A stretch of 64,000 nucleotides of DNA from Pseudoalteromonas sp. T1lg88 (GCF_002964765.1 NZ_PQCF01000006.1:335910-399909); one strand, 5' to 3'. Counted from the stretch's first letter, positions 48,766-58,180 are shown. Notes: generated from the sequence alone by a model not told the origin. Numbers and translations: made by a program.

Positions 48766-50013
48766 TTACTTATCGCTCATATAATCCTCTGGCAGCTCGA
48801 TTTGCGCTACACCAGTTGCTACTGCGGCTTCGGCTACCGCCTTAGCAACGCGAGGCAATAAACGCGGATCCATTGGCTTAGGAATAATGTACTGCGGGCC
48901 AAACTCCAGCTCGGTCACACCTGATGCGGTCAATACCTCTTGTGGTACCGGCTCTTTAGCTATACTACGAATAGCTTCAACAGCGGCAATCTTCATTTCA
49001 TCATTAATAGCCGTTGCGCGCACATCCAGGGCGCCGCGGAAGATAAACGGGAAGCACAGAACGTTATTTACCTGGTTCGGGTAATCAGAGCGACCGGTTG
49101 CCATGATCAAATCTTGACGGGCAGCGTGCGCCACTTCTGGCTTAATTTCAGGATCTGGGTTTGAACAGGCAAATACCACTGGCTTGTCGGCCATCAGCTT
49201 TAACTCGTCCGCAGAAAGTAGATCTGGACCAGATACACCCACGAATACATCGGCATCGGCGATCACGTCTTGCAGAGTGCGTTTATCCGTGTTGTTTGCG
49301 AACATTTGCTTATATTCGTTCAGGTCGTCACGACGAGTGTGGATCACACCTTTACGGTCAAGCATATAGATGTGCTCGCGCTGGGCACCACATTTAATCA
49401 ACAGCTCCATACAGGCCACAGCCGCTGCACCAGCACCTAAACAAACGATCAAGGCATCGTTGATATCTTTACCCTGAATCTCAAGAGCATTAAGCATGCC
49501 CGCCGCAGTTACAATGGCGGTACCATGTTGGTCATCGTGGAATACAGGTATATTACAACGCTCGATCAGCGCTTTTTCAATTTCAAAACACTCAGGTGCC
49601 TTGATATCTTCAAGGTTAATACCGCCAAAGGTATCGGCAATATTTTCAACCGTGTTGATAAAGTCTTCCGTGGTGCGGTGTTTAACTTCGATATCGATTG
49701 AATCAAGGCCGGCAAAGCGCTTGAACAATAAGGCTTTACCTTCCATTACAGGTTTTGTTGCCAACGGACCTAAATTACCCAAGCCTAAAATTGCCGTGCC
49801 GTTAGAAATAACCGCAACCATATTGCCTTTCGCAGTGTATTTATAGGCATTGTTGGCATCGGCGGCAATTTCGCGCACCGGCTCAGCCACACCTGGGCTG
49901 TAGGCCAAAGCTAGGTCATTGACCGTTTCCGCACTTTTAGTCAGCTCAACGCTGATTTTGCCTGGAACGGGATAAGCGTGATAATCAAGAGCTTGTTGAC
50001 GAAAGTCTGACAT
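48766..50013 (-). CDS. Malic enzyme, short NAD(P)-dependent form
   Basis: This enzyme oxidatively decarboxylates malate to pyruvate. The 415-aa protein has the malic N-terminal domain (LALAYSPGVAEPVREIA near residue 33, then GNMVAVISNGTAILGLGNLG) and the NAD-binding domain with VCLGAGAAAVACMELL near 190. It matches the N-terminal half of MaeB but lacks the C-terminal phosphotransacetylase-like domain, so it is a single-domain form. The cofactor cannot be called with certainty. Confidence 0.9.
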   Translation of the reverse strand: MSDFRQQALDYHAYPVPGKISVELTKSAETVNDLALAYSPGVAEPVREIAADANNAYKYTAKGNMVAVISNGTAILGLGNLGPLATKPVMEGKALLFKRFAGLDSIDIEVKHRTTEDFINTVENIADTFGGINLEDIKAPECFEIEKALIERCNIPVFHDDQHGTAIVTAAGMLNALEIQGKDINDALIVCLGAGAAAVACMELLIKCGAQREHIYMLDRKGVIHTRRDDLNEYKQMFANNTDKRTLQDVIADADVFVGVSGPDLLSADELKLMADKPVVFACSNPDPEIKPEVAHAARQDLIMATGRSDYPNQVNNVLCFPFIFRGALDVRATAINDEMKIAAVEAIRSIAKEPVPQEVLTASGVTELEFGPQYIIPKPMDPRLLPRVAKAVAEAAVATGVAQIELPEDYMSDK

Positions 50014-50466
50014 GAAAAAGTATCCTGCTAGAAATATTGGTGAGAGATCAGGTATCAGGCAACAATACTGCTTTTCCGGCTATATTCCAAGTAATATCAG
50101 GTCTATCCTGTTACGCGAAATTAAGCGGTTTTAGCATCATTATCCCGGTTAATTATTTTAATTTCCCCTAGCATGAGCGATATTCCCATGCCTTTTTTGG
50201 GTCAAAAAAAGCAATAAAAACTGCGTTAATCATAACTAAAGATATAAAAAATGCAATTCATATAACGATAGCGAATAAAAACAAAAAAAATGCAACGATT
50301 TAACTGGATTTACCCACACATCTGCATGTTCATGCTTTTTAGCTGCATTATCGCCGCTTTTCATTAATACCTTTACAAAGAGTAAATGCAAAATGGCTTA
50401 TATCAATACTGGGAATGGACCAGAGTAATTGTGTTAATCAAGCGATCAGAGAGCAAACAGGATAGG

Positions 50467-50548
50467 ATACCAATTCACTTACTTCTAGCGGGCTAAATAT
50501 CATGCTCACGGCGTTGGAATTTTTCTATGTAGAAGACAGAATTGGTAT
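50467..50548 (-). repeat. MITE-like element, short copy
   Basis: The 82-bp element begins ATACCAATTC and ends GAATTGGTAT, perfect 10-bp inverted ends. In reverse orientation it shares the first 15 bases, a 50-base identical core and the last 13 bases with the element at 53884-54046. It lacks an 11-base stretch near one end and most of the other half, so it looks like an internal deletion derivative. Confidence 0.85.
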
Positions 50549-50579
50549 TGGATAGCTGCCGTAAAAAGTAAGAGGCACA

Positions 50580-50605
50580 AAAAAAGCACCCTAGGGTGCT
50601 TTTTT
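50580..50605 (-). terminator. Rho-independent terminator of rpmE
   Basis: A GCACC/GGTGC stem with loop CTAG lies between A and T runs, 15 bases after the rpmE stop codon on the minus strand. Confidence 0.85.
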
Positions 50606-50620
50606 CTAATAAGCAATGAA

Positions 50621-50836
50621 TTACTTCTTGCTGCTAAGCGCACCGAAACGCTTATTGAAGCGGTCAACACGACCACCTGTGTCAAGAATCTTCTGCTTAC
50701 CAGTGTAGAAAGGGTGACACTCTGAACATACGTCAAGGTGAATGTCTTTACACAAAGTTGAACGAGTTTCGAACTTGTTGCCACAAGAGCACGTTGCATT
50801 GATTGCTTCGTACTTAGGGTGGATACCTTCTTTCAT
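50621..50836 (-). CDS. rpmE: Large ribosomal subunit protein bL31
   Basis: bL31 bridges the two ribosomal subunits. The 71-aa protein matches the zinc-binding type: cysteines lie in ATCSCG (residues 16 and 18) and VCSEC (near 37 and 40), and the signature [12 protein letters not shown] is near the C-terminus. I chose the start at 50836 ([11 protein letters not shown]), preceded by GAGGTAA. An in-frame ATG at 50872 would add 12 non-conserved residues. Confidence 0.96.
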   Translation of the reverse strand: MKEGIHPKYEAINATCSCGNKFETRSTLCKDIHLDVCSECHPFYTGKQKILDTGGRVDRFNKRFGALSSKK

Positions 50837-50951
50837 GGGGATTACCTCTAAATAGGCCGTATCGCTCTCCAAACCCGAAGTTCGGCACCATACGCGTTAG
50901 TTTCAATGTGCCAAGACCAATAATATTCGCTCAGCACCCTTAAGGCCGCGT

Positions 50952-50980
50952 ATTTTATTGAACTCCTGTTTAATGTTCAA
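50952..50980 (-). promoter_or_regulatory. Candidate promoter of rpmE
   Basis: On the minus strand TTGAAC and TAAAAT are separated by exactly 17 bases. Transcription would start near 50945, leaving a leader of about 108 bases, which is long enough for autogenous control by bL31. Confidence 0.6.
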
Positions 50981-51029
50981 GCATTAATTGCCGCTATTCA
51001 CCTTGCCATGAATTTAGTACATTAACAGC

Positions 51030-53282
51030 ATGTCTGATGCTGTGAGTTCACCCTTGTCGTCTTTACCAAGCGCCCTACAAACCGACCTATTGCCAACTCA
51101 GGAAGAATGCTATGTGGAAGTGGCAATCAAGGTGCCTCTGCACCGCAGTTTTGACTACCTGGTCGACCCTAAGCTGGCGGCAAGCCTTGAGCCCGGCATG
51201 CGGGTTTCTGTGCCCTTTGCTAACCGCCAGGTGACCGCCTTGGTATTGACTCGTAAGGCCAGTACCGAACTACCCAAAAGCAAGGTTAAGGCGGTGCTTG
51301 GGGTGCTTGATAGCGCCCCTATTATCGACGCCACTCATATACAATTGCTGAAGTTTACCGCCCGTTATTATCACTACCCCCTAGGTGAGACTATTTTTAC
51401 CGCTCTTCCTAAGGCGCTGCGCCAGGGCGACGACATAGATAAAACCAGCATTAACTATATTAAGCTTACCGAAAAGGGCCGCGCCTTACCCACCCTAAGG
51501 GCGAAAAAACAACAGTCGCTGATGTCGCAGTTAGCACAGTCCGGTAAATCGCCGGTAACCGAGGTAAAAGCCCTGGGCTTTACCAAAGCCACTATCGATG
51601 CCCTAGTTAGTAAAGACCTGGCCGAGATAAGCATCGAATTTTCCAGTCATTGGCGGGACAATGAAATAAAGGTAGCAAGCAAGCCACGACTTAACGCCGA
51701 GCAGGCGGTGGCCTGCAGCGCCATCAATCAAAGCTCGGGCTTTACCAGCTTTTTACTCGAGGGCGTCACCGGCAGCGGAAAAACCGAGGTGTATCTGCAA
51801 TGCCTGGAAGAAGTAATAAAACAGGGGAAACAGGCGCTGGTACTGGTGCCGGAAATCGGCCTGACGCCGCAAACGGTTAACCGTTTTCGCCGCCGCTTCC
51901 CCGACACCCCGATTATGCTCTGGCACTCGGCACTGACCGATAACGAGCGCCTGCAAACCTGGCGCTTTTGCCAAAAAGGCAGCTGCGCCATAGTCATAGG
52001 TACCCGCTCGGCCATTTTTATGCCGTTTTTATCCTTGGGCATGATCATAGTCGATGAGGAGCACGACGCCTCATTCAAACAACAAGACAGCCTGCGTTAC
52101 CATGCCCGCGATCTGAGCGCCTATCGCGCCCAACAACATAATATTCCGCTGGTTTTAGGCAGTGCCACACCAGCATTGGAAACCCTTCACCGGGCAATTG
52201 AGGGCAAATACCACTTGTTGTCATTAACCCAGCGCGCCCAAACCAGCAGCGATAACCACTTTGAGCTTATCGATATCAAGGGCCAATATCTACAGGCGGG
52301 TTTAAGCCATGCCAGCCTGGCCTATATGCAAAAAGAGCTAAGCCGCCAAAAGCAGGTCATGGTGTTTCTAAACCGCCGCGGCTTTTCACCTTCGCTTATC
52401 TGTCACGAATGTGGCTGGCTTAGCGACTGCCCCCGTTGCAGCACCAGCGCCACCTATCATAAATCCATGCGCCGACTGGTCTGCCACCACTGTGGCGAAC
52501 AAACGCCGCCACCAATGCAATGCCCGGACTGCGGCAGCACACAGATACACCCGGTAGGCCTGGGCACGGAGCAACTGGAAGAAGCCTTAACGACCCAGTT
52601 CCCTGACATTGCCATCAGCCGCATAGACAGGGACTCAACCCGTAAGAAAGGCAGTTTGGAAGAAGAGCTCGAACGTATCAACCAAGGCGGCGCCCGTATT
52701 TTAGTGGGCACGCAAATGCTCGCCAAGGGTCACCACTTTGCCGATGTCAGCCTGGTGATTATTCTCGATGTCGATGCCGGACTGCATTCCTGCGATTTTC
52801 GCGCCACCGAACATCTGGCACAGTTGCTTACCCAAGTGGCCGGGCGTGCGGGTCGAAGCGGTGAGCCGGGCACAGTCTTATTGCAAACCCACTTTCCCGA
52901 GCATCCGCTATTGCAGGATCTGGTTAATAACGGTTATCAACATTTTGCCCGCTACGCCCTGCAGGAACGACAGGAAACTGAGCTGCCACCTTACAGTCAT
53001 TTGGCCTTATTACGCGCCGAAGCCCACGATTTATCGCTAGTACTTCGTTTTTTAACGGATTTAGTTCCCGCAACCCGCATCCCTAAGATACAATTATTGG
53101 GACCGATCCCCGCCCCCATGGAGCGCGTTGCTGGTAAATTTAGATACCAGCTGCATATTCAGGGTGCCGATCGAGGCGCATTACACGCCTTTGTGGCGCA
53201 ACTTATCGATTACCTAGGTTCGCATAAGCTGGCACAAAAGGTGCGCTGGAACTTAGACATTGACCCTATAGATATGATGTAA
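51030..53282 (+). CDS. priA: Primosomal protein PriA (replication restart helicase)
   Basis: PriA recognises stalled forks and reloads the replisome. The 750-aa protein has an N-terminal 3'-DNA-binding domain (about residues 25-120), Walker A GVTGSGKTE near 244, DEEHD near 343, a zinc-binding insert with paired cysteines (CHECGWLSDCPRC to CPDCGS, residues 455-505) and the helicase motif QVAGRAGRSG near 606. It is transcribed with ftsN, 19 bases downstream. Confidence 0.97.
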   Translation: MSDAVSSPLSSLPSALQTDLLPTQEECYVEVAIKVPLHRSFDYLVDPKLAASLEPGMRVSVPFANRQVTALVLTRKASTELPKSKVKAVLGVLDSAPIIDATHIQLLKFTARYYHYPLGETIFTALPKALRQGDDIDKTSINYIKLTEKGRALPTLRAKKQQSLMSQLAQSGKSPVTEVKALGFTKATIDALVSKDLAEISIEFSSHWRDNEIKVASKPRLNAEQAVACSAINQSSGFTSFLLEGVTGSGKTEVYLQCLEEVIKQGKQALVLVPEIGLTPQTVNRFRRRFPDTPIMLWHSALTDNERLQTWRFCQKGSCAIVIGTRSAIFMPFLSLGMIIVDEEHDASFKQQDSLRYHARDLSAYRAQQHNIPLVLGSATPALETLHRAIEGKYHLLSLTQRAQTSSDNHFELIDIKGQYLQAGLSHASLAYMQKELSRQKQVMVFLNRRGFSPSLICHECGWLSDCPRCSTSATYHKSMRRLVCHHCGEQTPPPMQCPDCGSTQIHPVGLGTEQLEEALTTQFPDIAISRIDRDSTRKKGSLEEELERINQGGARILVGTQMLAKGHHFADVSLVIILDVDAGLHSCDFRATEHLAQLLTQVAGRAGRSGEPGTVLLQTHFPEHPLLQDLVNNGYQHFARYALQERQETELPPYSHLALLRAEAHDLSLVLRFLTDLVPATRIPKIQLLGPIPAPMERVAGKFRYQLHIQGADRGALHAFVAQLIDYLGSHKLAQKVRWNLDIDPIDMM

Positions 53283-53301
53283 AGAGAAGCAACACACAGG
53301 T

Positions 53302-53835
53302 ATGGCTCAACACGACTACATAAATCGCAAAAGACCCCAGCGCGGTGCTAAGAAAAAAGCACCGCCGAAAAGGAAGCTGCCTATCTTGCTAATTATCGCC
53401 GCCATTATTTTATTCGCGGGCTTTGGCTATGGCCTGTGGTATATCAAGAGTAATGCCGACCCACAAGCCGTGGAACAGGTAAAGCAACCGCCCAAGCAAG
53501 AGCCGAAAGCCGTTATAAACAAACCGGAAACACCGGAGTTTATCAATGAGATAAAGCAGGCCGAGATAGAGGTTGAGGTCAAAGAAGTTGAGCAAAAAGG
53601 CCCTTACGTTATGCAGTGCGGTTCATTTAGAACCTATGCTCAGGCGGAAACCTTAAAAGCGAAAATTGCCTTCACCGGCCTGGTCGCCGAAATCCGTCAT
53701 ACCGAAGGCACTAACGGTGTCTGGTATAAAGTACGCTTAGGCCCATACGCCACCAAGCGCGGTGCCGAGAGTGATAAAAACAAACTAAAACGCCAAGCCA
53801 AAATCATGGGCTGTGGCATCTGGCTGTGGCAATAA
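53302..53835 (+). CDS. ftsN: Cell division protein FtsN
   Basis: FtsN triggers septal peptidoglycan synthesis by FtsWI. The 177-aa protein is a compact version: a basic cytoplasmic tail, a membrane helix at about residues 28-50, a short Q/P/E-rich linker and a C-terminal SPOR domain (about 100-177, starting YVMQCGSFRTYAQAETLK) that binds denuded glycan. The two SPOR cysteines (near 106 and 172) are retained. It follows priA directly, without a cytR gene between them, and ends in a terminator. Confidence 0.92.
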   Translation: MAQHDYINRKRPQRGAKKKAPPKRKLPILLIIAAIILFAGFGYGLWYIKSNADPQAVEQVKQPPKQEPKAVINKPETPEFINEIKQAEIEVEVKEVEQKGPYVMQCGSFRTYAQAETLKAKIAFTGLVAEIRHTEGTNGVWYKVRLGPYATKRGAESDKNKLKRQAKIMGCGIWLWQ

Positions 53836-53844
53836 GTCTCAGCC

Positions 53845-53877
53845 CCCCGCAAAAACACAGCCAATCCGCGGGGTTTT
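53845..53877 (+). terminator. Rho-independent terminator after ftsN
   Basis: CCCCGC and GCGGGG enclose a 17-base loop and are followed by TTTT. Confidence 0.7.
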
Positions 53878-53883
53878 CGCCTT

Positions 53884-54046
53884 ATACCAATTCTGTTTAG
53901 TATGTGAGCAGATATAGCGCTGGATAAATGATGTGATAACAAGGCGGAATTTTTCTTATGTAGTTATGCGTACATAGAAAAATTCCAACGCCGTGAGCAT
54001 GATATTTAGCCCGCTAGAAGGCTTAGCTATTTAAGTGAATTGGTAT
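53884..54046. repeat. MITE-like element, long copy
   Basis: The 163-bp element has 10-bp perfect inverted ends (ATACCAATTC and GAATTGGTAT) and an internal near-palindrome GGAATTTTTC/GAAAAATTCC around 53945-53990. It has no gene. Its reverse complement contains the shorter element at 50467-50548. It lies between the ftsN terminator and the hslV promoter, ending five bases before the -35 of the latter. Confidence 0.88.
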
Positions 54047-54051
54047 TATAC

Positions 54052-54079
54052 CTTGAAATCCCCGAACCTCGCCCATACT
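54052..54079 (+). promoter_or_regulatory. Sigma-32 (RpoH) type heat-shock promoter of hslVU
   Basis: CTTGAAA and CCCATACT are separated by 13 bases, a close match to the sigma-32 consensus (CTTGAAA and CCCCATNT with 11-16 bases). It lies 53 bases before the hslV start, and hslVU is a classical heat-shock operon. Confidence 0.85.
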
Positions 54080-54132
54080 TCCTCGCTATTAGACTCAGCA
54101 AAGCCCAGTTTGATTTGGGGCAAAGGATTCAC

Positions 54133-54651
54133 ATGACTACGATAGTTTCTGTACGCCGCGAAGGCAAAGTCGTTATTGGCGGCGACGGCCAGGTTTCCCT
54201 TGGCAACACGGTAATGAAGGGTAACGCCCGCAAGGTACGCCGTTTGTTTAACGGCAAGGTGATCGCCGGTTTTGCCGGTGGCACAGCAGACGCCTTCACC
54301 CTGTTTGAGCGTTTTGAAGCCAAGCTGGAAATGTATCAGGGAAATCTGACCAAGGCAGCGGTGGAAATGGCCAAAGACTGGCGCAGCGACCGTGCTCTCA
54401 GACGCCTTGAAGCCCTGTTGGCGGTAGCCGATGAAACAGCCTCACTGATCATTACCGGTAATGGCGACGTGGTACAACCCGAGCACGACCTTATTGCCAT
54501 CGGCAGCGGCGGCAACTTTGCCCAAGCCGCAGCTATTGCACTGTTAGAGAATACCGAGCTATCAGCACGAGAAATCGTTGAAAAGAGCCTTAAGATAGCC
54601 GGTGATATTTGCGTATTCACTAACAACTTCCAAACCATTGAAGAATTGTAA
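54133..54651 (+). CDS. hslV: ATP-dependent protease subunit HslV
   Basis: HslV is the proteolytic subunit of the HslUV protease, a double hexamer with an N-terminal threonine nucleophile. The 172-aa protein starts [14 protein letters not shown]; removal of the methionine exposes the catalytic Thr. The lysine in [13 protein letters not shown] and the GGTADAF loop are conserved. The start at 54133 has AAGGA upstream. A frame open from 54040 would begin inside the repeat and lose the exposed threonine. Confidence 0.97.
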   Translation: MTTIVSVRREGKVVIGGDGQVSLGNTVMKGNARKVRRLFNGKVIAGFAGGTADAFTLFERFEAKLEMYQGNLTKAAVEMAKDWRSDRALRRLEALLAVADETASLIITGNGDVVQPEHDLIAIGSGGNFAQAAAIALLENTELSAREIVEKSLKIAGDICVFTNNFQTIEEL

Positions 54652-54664
54652 TTAAGGAGCAGCC

Positions 54665-55993
54665 ATGTCAGCCATGACTCCCAGAGAAATCGTCCATGAA
54701 CTTGATCAACACATTATTGGTCAGGCTAATGCCAAAAAGGCCGTCGCCATCGCCCTTAGAAACCGCTGGCGCCGGATGCAGCTTGATGAAGCCCTGCGCC
54801 AGGAAGTAACTCCGAAAAACATCCTGATGATAGGCCCAACCGGTGTGGGTAAAACAGAAATTGCCCGCCGTTTGGCCAAGCTTGCCAATGCTCCTTTCTT
54901 AAAGGTTGAAGCCACCAAATTCACCGAAGTGGGCTATGTTGGTAAGGAAGTTGAGACGATTATTCGCGATCTGGTCGAAATTGCCTTTAAAATGGTTCGC
55001 GACCAACAGGCTAAGAAGCACAGCTTCCGCGCCGAAGAAGCGGCCGAAGAGCGCATTCTTGATACCCTGTTACCACCGGCAAAAGACAGCTGGGGTGAAA
55101 CACAGCCAAGCGAGAACAACTCAACGCGCCAAGCATTCCGTAAAAAGCTGCGCGAAGGCCAGCTGGATGACAAAGAAATTGAGATCGATATTGCCGAGCA
55201 AGGTGCCAATGTTGAGATCATGGCGCCTCCAGGAATGGAAGAGATGACCAATCAGCTACAGAGCATGTTCCAAAACATGTCTGGCGGCAAAACCAAAAAG
55301 CGCAAGCTGAAGATCAAGGAAGCCTTTAAGCTCCTGGTTGAAGAAGAAGCGGCGAAATTGGTCAACCTGGAAGATGTGAAAGAGCTGGCCATTGATGCAG
55401 TTGAGCAAAACGGCATCGTCTTCCTAGACGAAATCGACAAGATCTGTAAACGTGGTGAGAGCAGTGGTCCGGATGTAAGCCGTGAAGGCGTACAGCGCGA
55501 TCTGCTACCTCTTATCGAGGGCTCTACGGTGAGCACCAAGTACGGCATGGTAAAAACCGACCATATCCTGTTTATTGCATCGGGTGCATTCCAAATGGCC
55601 AGACCGTCGGATCTGATCCCCGAGCTACAAGGTCGTCTGCCGATTCGTGTCGAGCTTGACGCTCTAAGTGCGAACGACTTTAAACGCATTCTCACCGAGC
55701 CTCATGCGTCATTAACGGAGCAACAAATCGCCCTGTTAAACACCGAAGAGGTGAGCGTTGAATTTACCGAGGATGCCATTGAAAGCATTGCTCAGGCCGC
55801 GTGGCAGGTTAATGAGAAGACCGAAAATATCGGTGCCCGTCGTCTGCATACTGTGATGGAGCGCCTGATGGAGGAGATCTCCTTCGAGGCCAGTGATAAA
55901 GCCGGTACAACCCTAATCGTGGATGGCGATTACGTTAACCAGCATCTGGGTAATCTGGTTCAGGATGAAGACTTAAGTCGCTTTATTCTATAA
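54665..55993 (+). CDS. hslU: ATP-dependent protease ATPase subunit HslU
   Basis: HslU is the AAA+ unfoldase that feeds substrates to HslV. The 442-aa protein begins [17 protein letters not shown], with Walker [10 protein letters not shown] near residue 59, the intermediate I domain (about 110-240), Walker [10 protein letters not shown] near 255, and the C-terminal HslV-activating tail ending LSRFIL. It lies 13 bases after hslV with AAGGAG upstream. Confidence 0.97.
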   Translation: MSAMTPREIVHELDQHIIGQANAKKAVAIALRNRWRRMQLDEALRQEVTPKNILMIGPTGVGKTEIARRLAKLANAPFLKVEATKFTEVGYVGKEVETIIRDLVEIAFKMVRDQQAKKHSFRAEEAAEERILDTLLPPAKDSWGETQPSENNSTRQAFRKKLREGQLDDKEIEIDIAEQGANVEIMAPPGMEEMTNQLQSMFQNMSGGKTKKRKLKIKEAFKLLVEEEAAKLVNLEDVKELAIDAVEQNGIVFLDEIDKICKRGESSGPDVSREGVQRDLLPLIEGSTVSTKYGMVKTDHILFIASGAFQMARPSDLIPELQGRLPIRVELDALSANDFKRILTEPHASLTEQQIALLNTEEVSVEFTEDAIESIAQAAWQVNEKTENIGARRLHTVMERLMEEISFEASDKAGTTLIVDGDYVNQHLGNLVQDEDLSRFIL

Positions 55994-55997
55994 GCGT

Positions 55998-56024
55998 AGG
56001 GGCCTTGCGCCCCTTCTTTGTTTT
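55998..56024 (+). terminator. Rho-independent terminator of hslVU
   Basis: AGGGGC and GCCCCT form a stem with loop CTTGC and are followed by a T-rich tract. Confidence 0.75.
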
Positions 56025-56035
56025 AAGGGAACAGT

Positions 56036-56410
56036 ATGCTGGTCAAGACGTTACATTATCATCGCCGTACCAAGGTATTGGATATTCATTTTGATAATGG
56101 CGAGCAGGTAAGTCTAAGCGCCGAGTTTTTGCGCGTGCACTCGCCCTCTGCCGAGGTGCAGGGGCATCACCAGGGGCCACCAAAGCTGGTAACCAATAAA
56201 AAGGCGGTGGCTATCGGTGAAATTGAGGCCATTGGCCACTATGCGGTACGACTGCACTTTGATGATGGCCACCAAAGTGGGCTCTATAGCTTTGGTTACC
56301 TTGCCGAGCTTTGCAGCCATGCCGAGCAACTCTGGCAAACCTACCTTGAGCGCTTAAAAGCGGCTAATGCCCAGCGCGATGCCAGCATTGCTATTCGCGT
56401 CACTCCCTAA
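56036..56410 (+). CDS. DUF971 family protein
   Basis: This 124-aa protein is a single DUF971 domain (gamma-butyrobetaine hydroxylase-like N-terminal domain). The family motif HFDNGEQVSLSAEFLRVHSPSA lies at residues 19-40, and IGHYAVRLHFDDGHQSGLYSFGYL near 66-90 is also typical. Members are often encoded after hslU, as here. The function is not established; the fold has been linked to iron-sulfur and iron metabolism in related proteins. Confidence 0.85.
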   Translation: MLVKTLHYHRRTKVLDIHFDNGEQVSLSAEFLRVHSPSAEVQGHHQGPPKLVTNKKAVAIGEIEAIGHYAVRLHFDDGHQSGLYSFGYLAELCSHAEQLWQTYLERLKAANAQRDASIAIRVTP

Positions 56411-56434
56411 GTGAAAGGCGCGATACACAAGCAT

Positions 56435-56461
56435 TAAAAAAGCCGCATCTGCGGCTTTTTT
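56435..56461 (+). terminator. Rho-independent terminator of the DUF971 gene
   Basis: GCCGC and GCGGC with loop ATCT lie between A and T runs. It may also terminate the convergent glycosyltransferase gene. Confidence 0.85.
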
Positions 56462-56507
56462 GTGTTCAGTGAAGAGCAGTAACAAAACTAGTTCGAGCAA
56501 TAAAGAG

Positions 56508-57535
56508 CTAGAGCACGCCCTGCCAGAGTTGCTGATTCAGCCTTTGTCTATCCTGCCATTGTCCCGCCATCAGCCAGGAAATAAGTGGCGCCGGATCATG
56601 AGGGAAGTTGATGCGCTCTTTTTTATCCATATTAAGCCAATCATCGAGGGCGTCCTGATCCAGAAAATGCATCACATGGGCGCGTTCCATATTTTGCAGA
56701 GTCAAGGCATTAGAGTGCTGTTCAAACTGACCGTTAAGAGGTTTCAACAGCAGTTTTTTACCTAGGGTCAGGGCTTCGCTCGACAATTCAAAGCCGGCAT
56801 TAGCAATAACACCACTGGCACTGGCCAGATCCCGTAAAAAACCCAGCCTGGACGGTTTACGTAAATGGATATGGGCCTCGGATCTATCTTCCGCTTTAGG
56901 GTGGTAGCAATAAAACTCCTTGCCCGGGAAGTCCTTGAGATAGGCAATAACCTCATCGAGATCTTCAAAGGGTAGATAAACCAACACCTTGTTATCCACA
57001 TATTCGCTGTCGACCGGCCCGGCATGCTCAATAAAAGGCGGAATAATGGAGTCATCAAAAGGCTGCCAGTGCACGCCCAGGTAAACATCGGCGGGCGCAA
57101 AGTTACGTATCATGGCCTTAGTAAGTATGTTGTCGCCGGTCACAGGCACACTGTTCGAGAGAAACGCGGCCTGATGACTCATGCCCACCACGGGTACCTT
57201 TGGCGCTTGGCGGCCCAGGCAGTAACAGGCTCGAAGTCGTTCATCACCAAATCATACTGCTTAAGGTTTAGCTCGCGTATATCTTTAATTAGCTCGCACA
57301 CCTTGGCATTTTTCAGCGTTTTTAAACCATTTACACGGCCGCGTTCGGTAACAAAGGTTAAGCCTTGACGGGCCTGGAAAGAGCCAAACTCCTGCATATC
57401 AAAATATTGGTCGCGACTGCGCCCGGAAAACAAATAATCTACTTCCACACCAGCCTTGGCAAATGCCTTTGCCATCACCCGAGCGCGGGTGGTATGGCCA
57501 TTCCCTGTGCCTTGTACGCCATAAAGAATCTTCAT
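56508..57535 (-). pseudogene. Frameshifted MJ1255/VC2487-type glycosyltransferase
   Basis: Two overlapping minus-strand frames together make one protein of about 342 aa. The upstream part (57535 to the stop at 57179) has MKILYGVQGTGNGHTTRARV and ends at KRQRYPWWA. The downstream part (from 57191) continues with VVGMSHQAAFL, then NAGFELSSEALTLGKKLL. Adding one base in the AAA run at 57199-57201 would give KRQKVPVVGMSHQ and a continuous frame. The N-terminal glycine loop and the C-terminal acceptor loop resemble GT-B fold glycosyltransferases. It starts in an ATGA overlap with the phosphatase gene. Sequencing error, genuine mutation or ribosomal slippage cannot be told apart here. Confidence 0.8.
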
Positions 57536-58056
57536 AAAATCCCTGTGATAAGTAATGCAAATACGGCGCAGCCGTACCCAAGTAACGAGCCTAAAACTAT
57601 GTCTAACGGGTAATGCACCCCGAGAAACACCCGCGAGCAGGCCACCAGTGTCGCCCAAGCATATAAATAGGGTGCAAGCTGCGGATAAAAATGACCAACA
57701 ATCACCGCAAATACCCAGGCCCCGGCACTGTGCCCCGAGGGCAGACTAAATTTATCACTGGGACGAATATGGGCATAACGGGTTAACACATCACAGGGAC
57801 GGACACGCTGGAACAGGTTTTTGGTGAAAAAGTAGATAGGCCGCTCAATGGCATAACCAAGCAGCAAGACCAGCAGCAAGGTAATTTGCTCCGGCGTGCT
57901 GTAAATCAACAAATAAAGTCCAAACAAAGCATACAAGATGCCGTCGCCGGATCGCGACATCAAACGAATGCCATGATGCTGCCAACGCCGGTACCTAGCT
58001 CGAAACAACACCTTAAATAACGCCCGATCAAAACGATCCAATTGCGCAAGTATCAT
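57532..58056 (-). CDS. PAP2 family membrane phosphatase
   Basis: This 174-aa integral membrane protein is a type 2 phosphatidic acid phosphatase. The three catalytic motifs are complete: KNLFQRVRP (K-x6-RP) near residue 79, PSGH near 107 and SRVFLGVHYPLD (SR-x5-H-x3-D) near 143. About five membrane helices are visible. It overlaps the glycosyltransferase start codon by four bases, so both act in one pathway, perhaps remodelling of an isoprenoid-linked or lipid glycan. The substrate is not predictable. Confidence 0.88.
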   Translation of the reverse strand: MILAQLDRFDRALFKVLFRARYRRWQHHGIRLMSRSGDGILYALFGLYLLIYSTPEQITLLLVLLLGYAIERPIYFFTKNLFQRVRPCDVLTRYAHIRPSDKFSLPSGHSAGAWVFAVIVGHFYPQLAPYLYAWATLVACSRVFLGVHYPLDIVLGSLLGYGCAVFALLITGIL

Positions 58057-58180
58057 GCTCTTTCGCCTGAAATATGTTCATAGCTTTGAATATAGTCAGC
58101 AAAAATAACAGATACATGACGTTTTTTAGACAGTAATATGTCTAACTTTTTTGTTGCTCTTTATAGGTCAATACCTTAGC

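Larger units (their letters stand above)
50014..50620. other. Intergenic region upstream of the malic enzyme gene
   Basis: These 607 bases are AT-rich, with many A-runs between 50200 and 50310. They should contain the malic enzyme promoter, but none was convincing. They hold an 82-bp inverted-repeat element and the rpmE terminator. No open reading frame of note was seen. Confidence 0.55.

Noticed and set aside
54040..54132. N-terminal extension of HslV
   Set aside because: It begins inside the inverted-repeat element, spans the heat-shock promoter and would hide the catalytic threonine.
57536..57658. 41-residue N-terminal extension of the glycosyltransferase
   Set aside because: It lies within the phosphatase coding region in another frame, and MKILYGVQGTGNGH is the natural family start.
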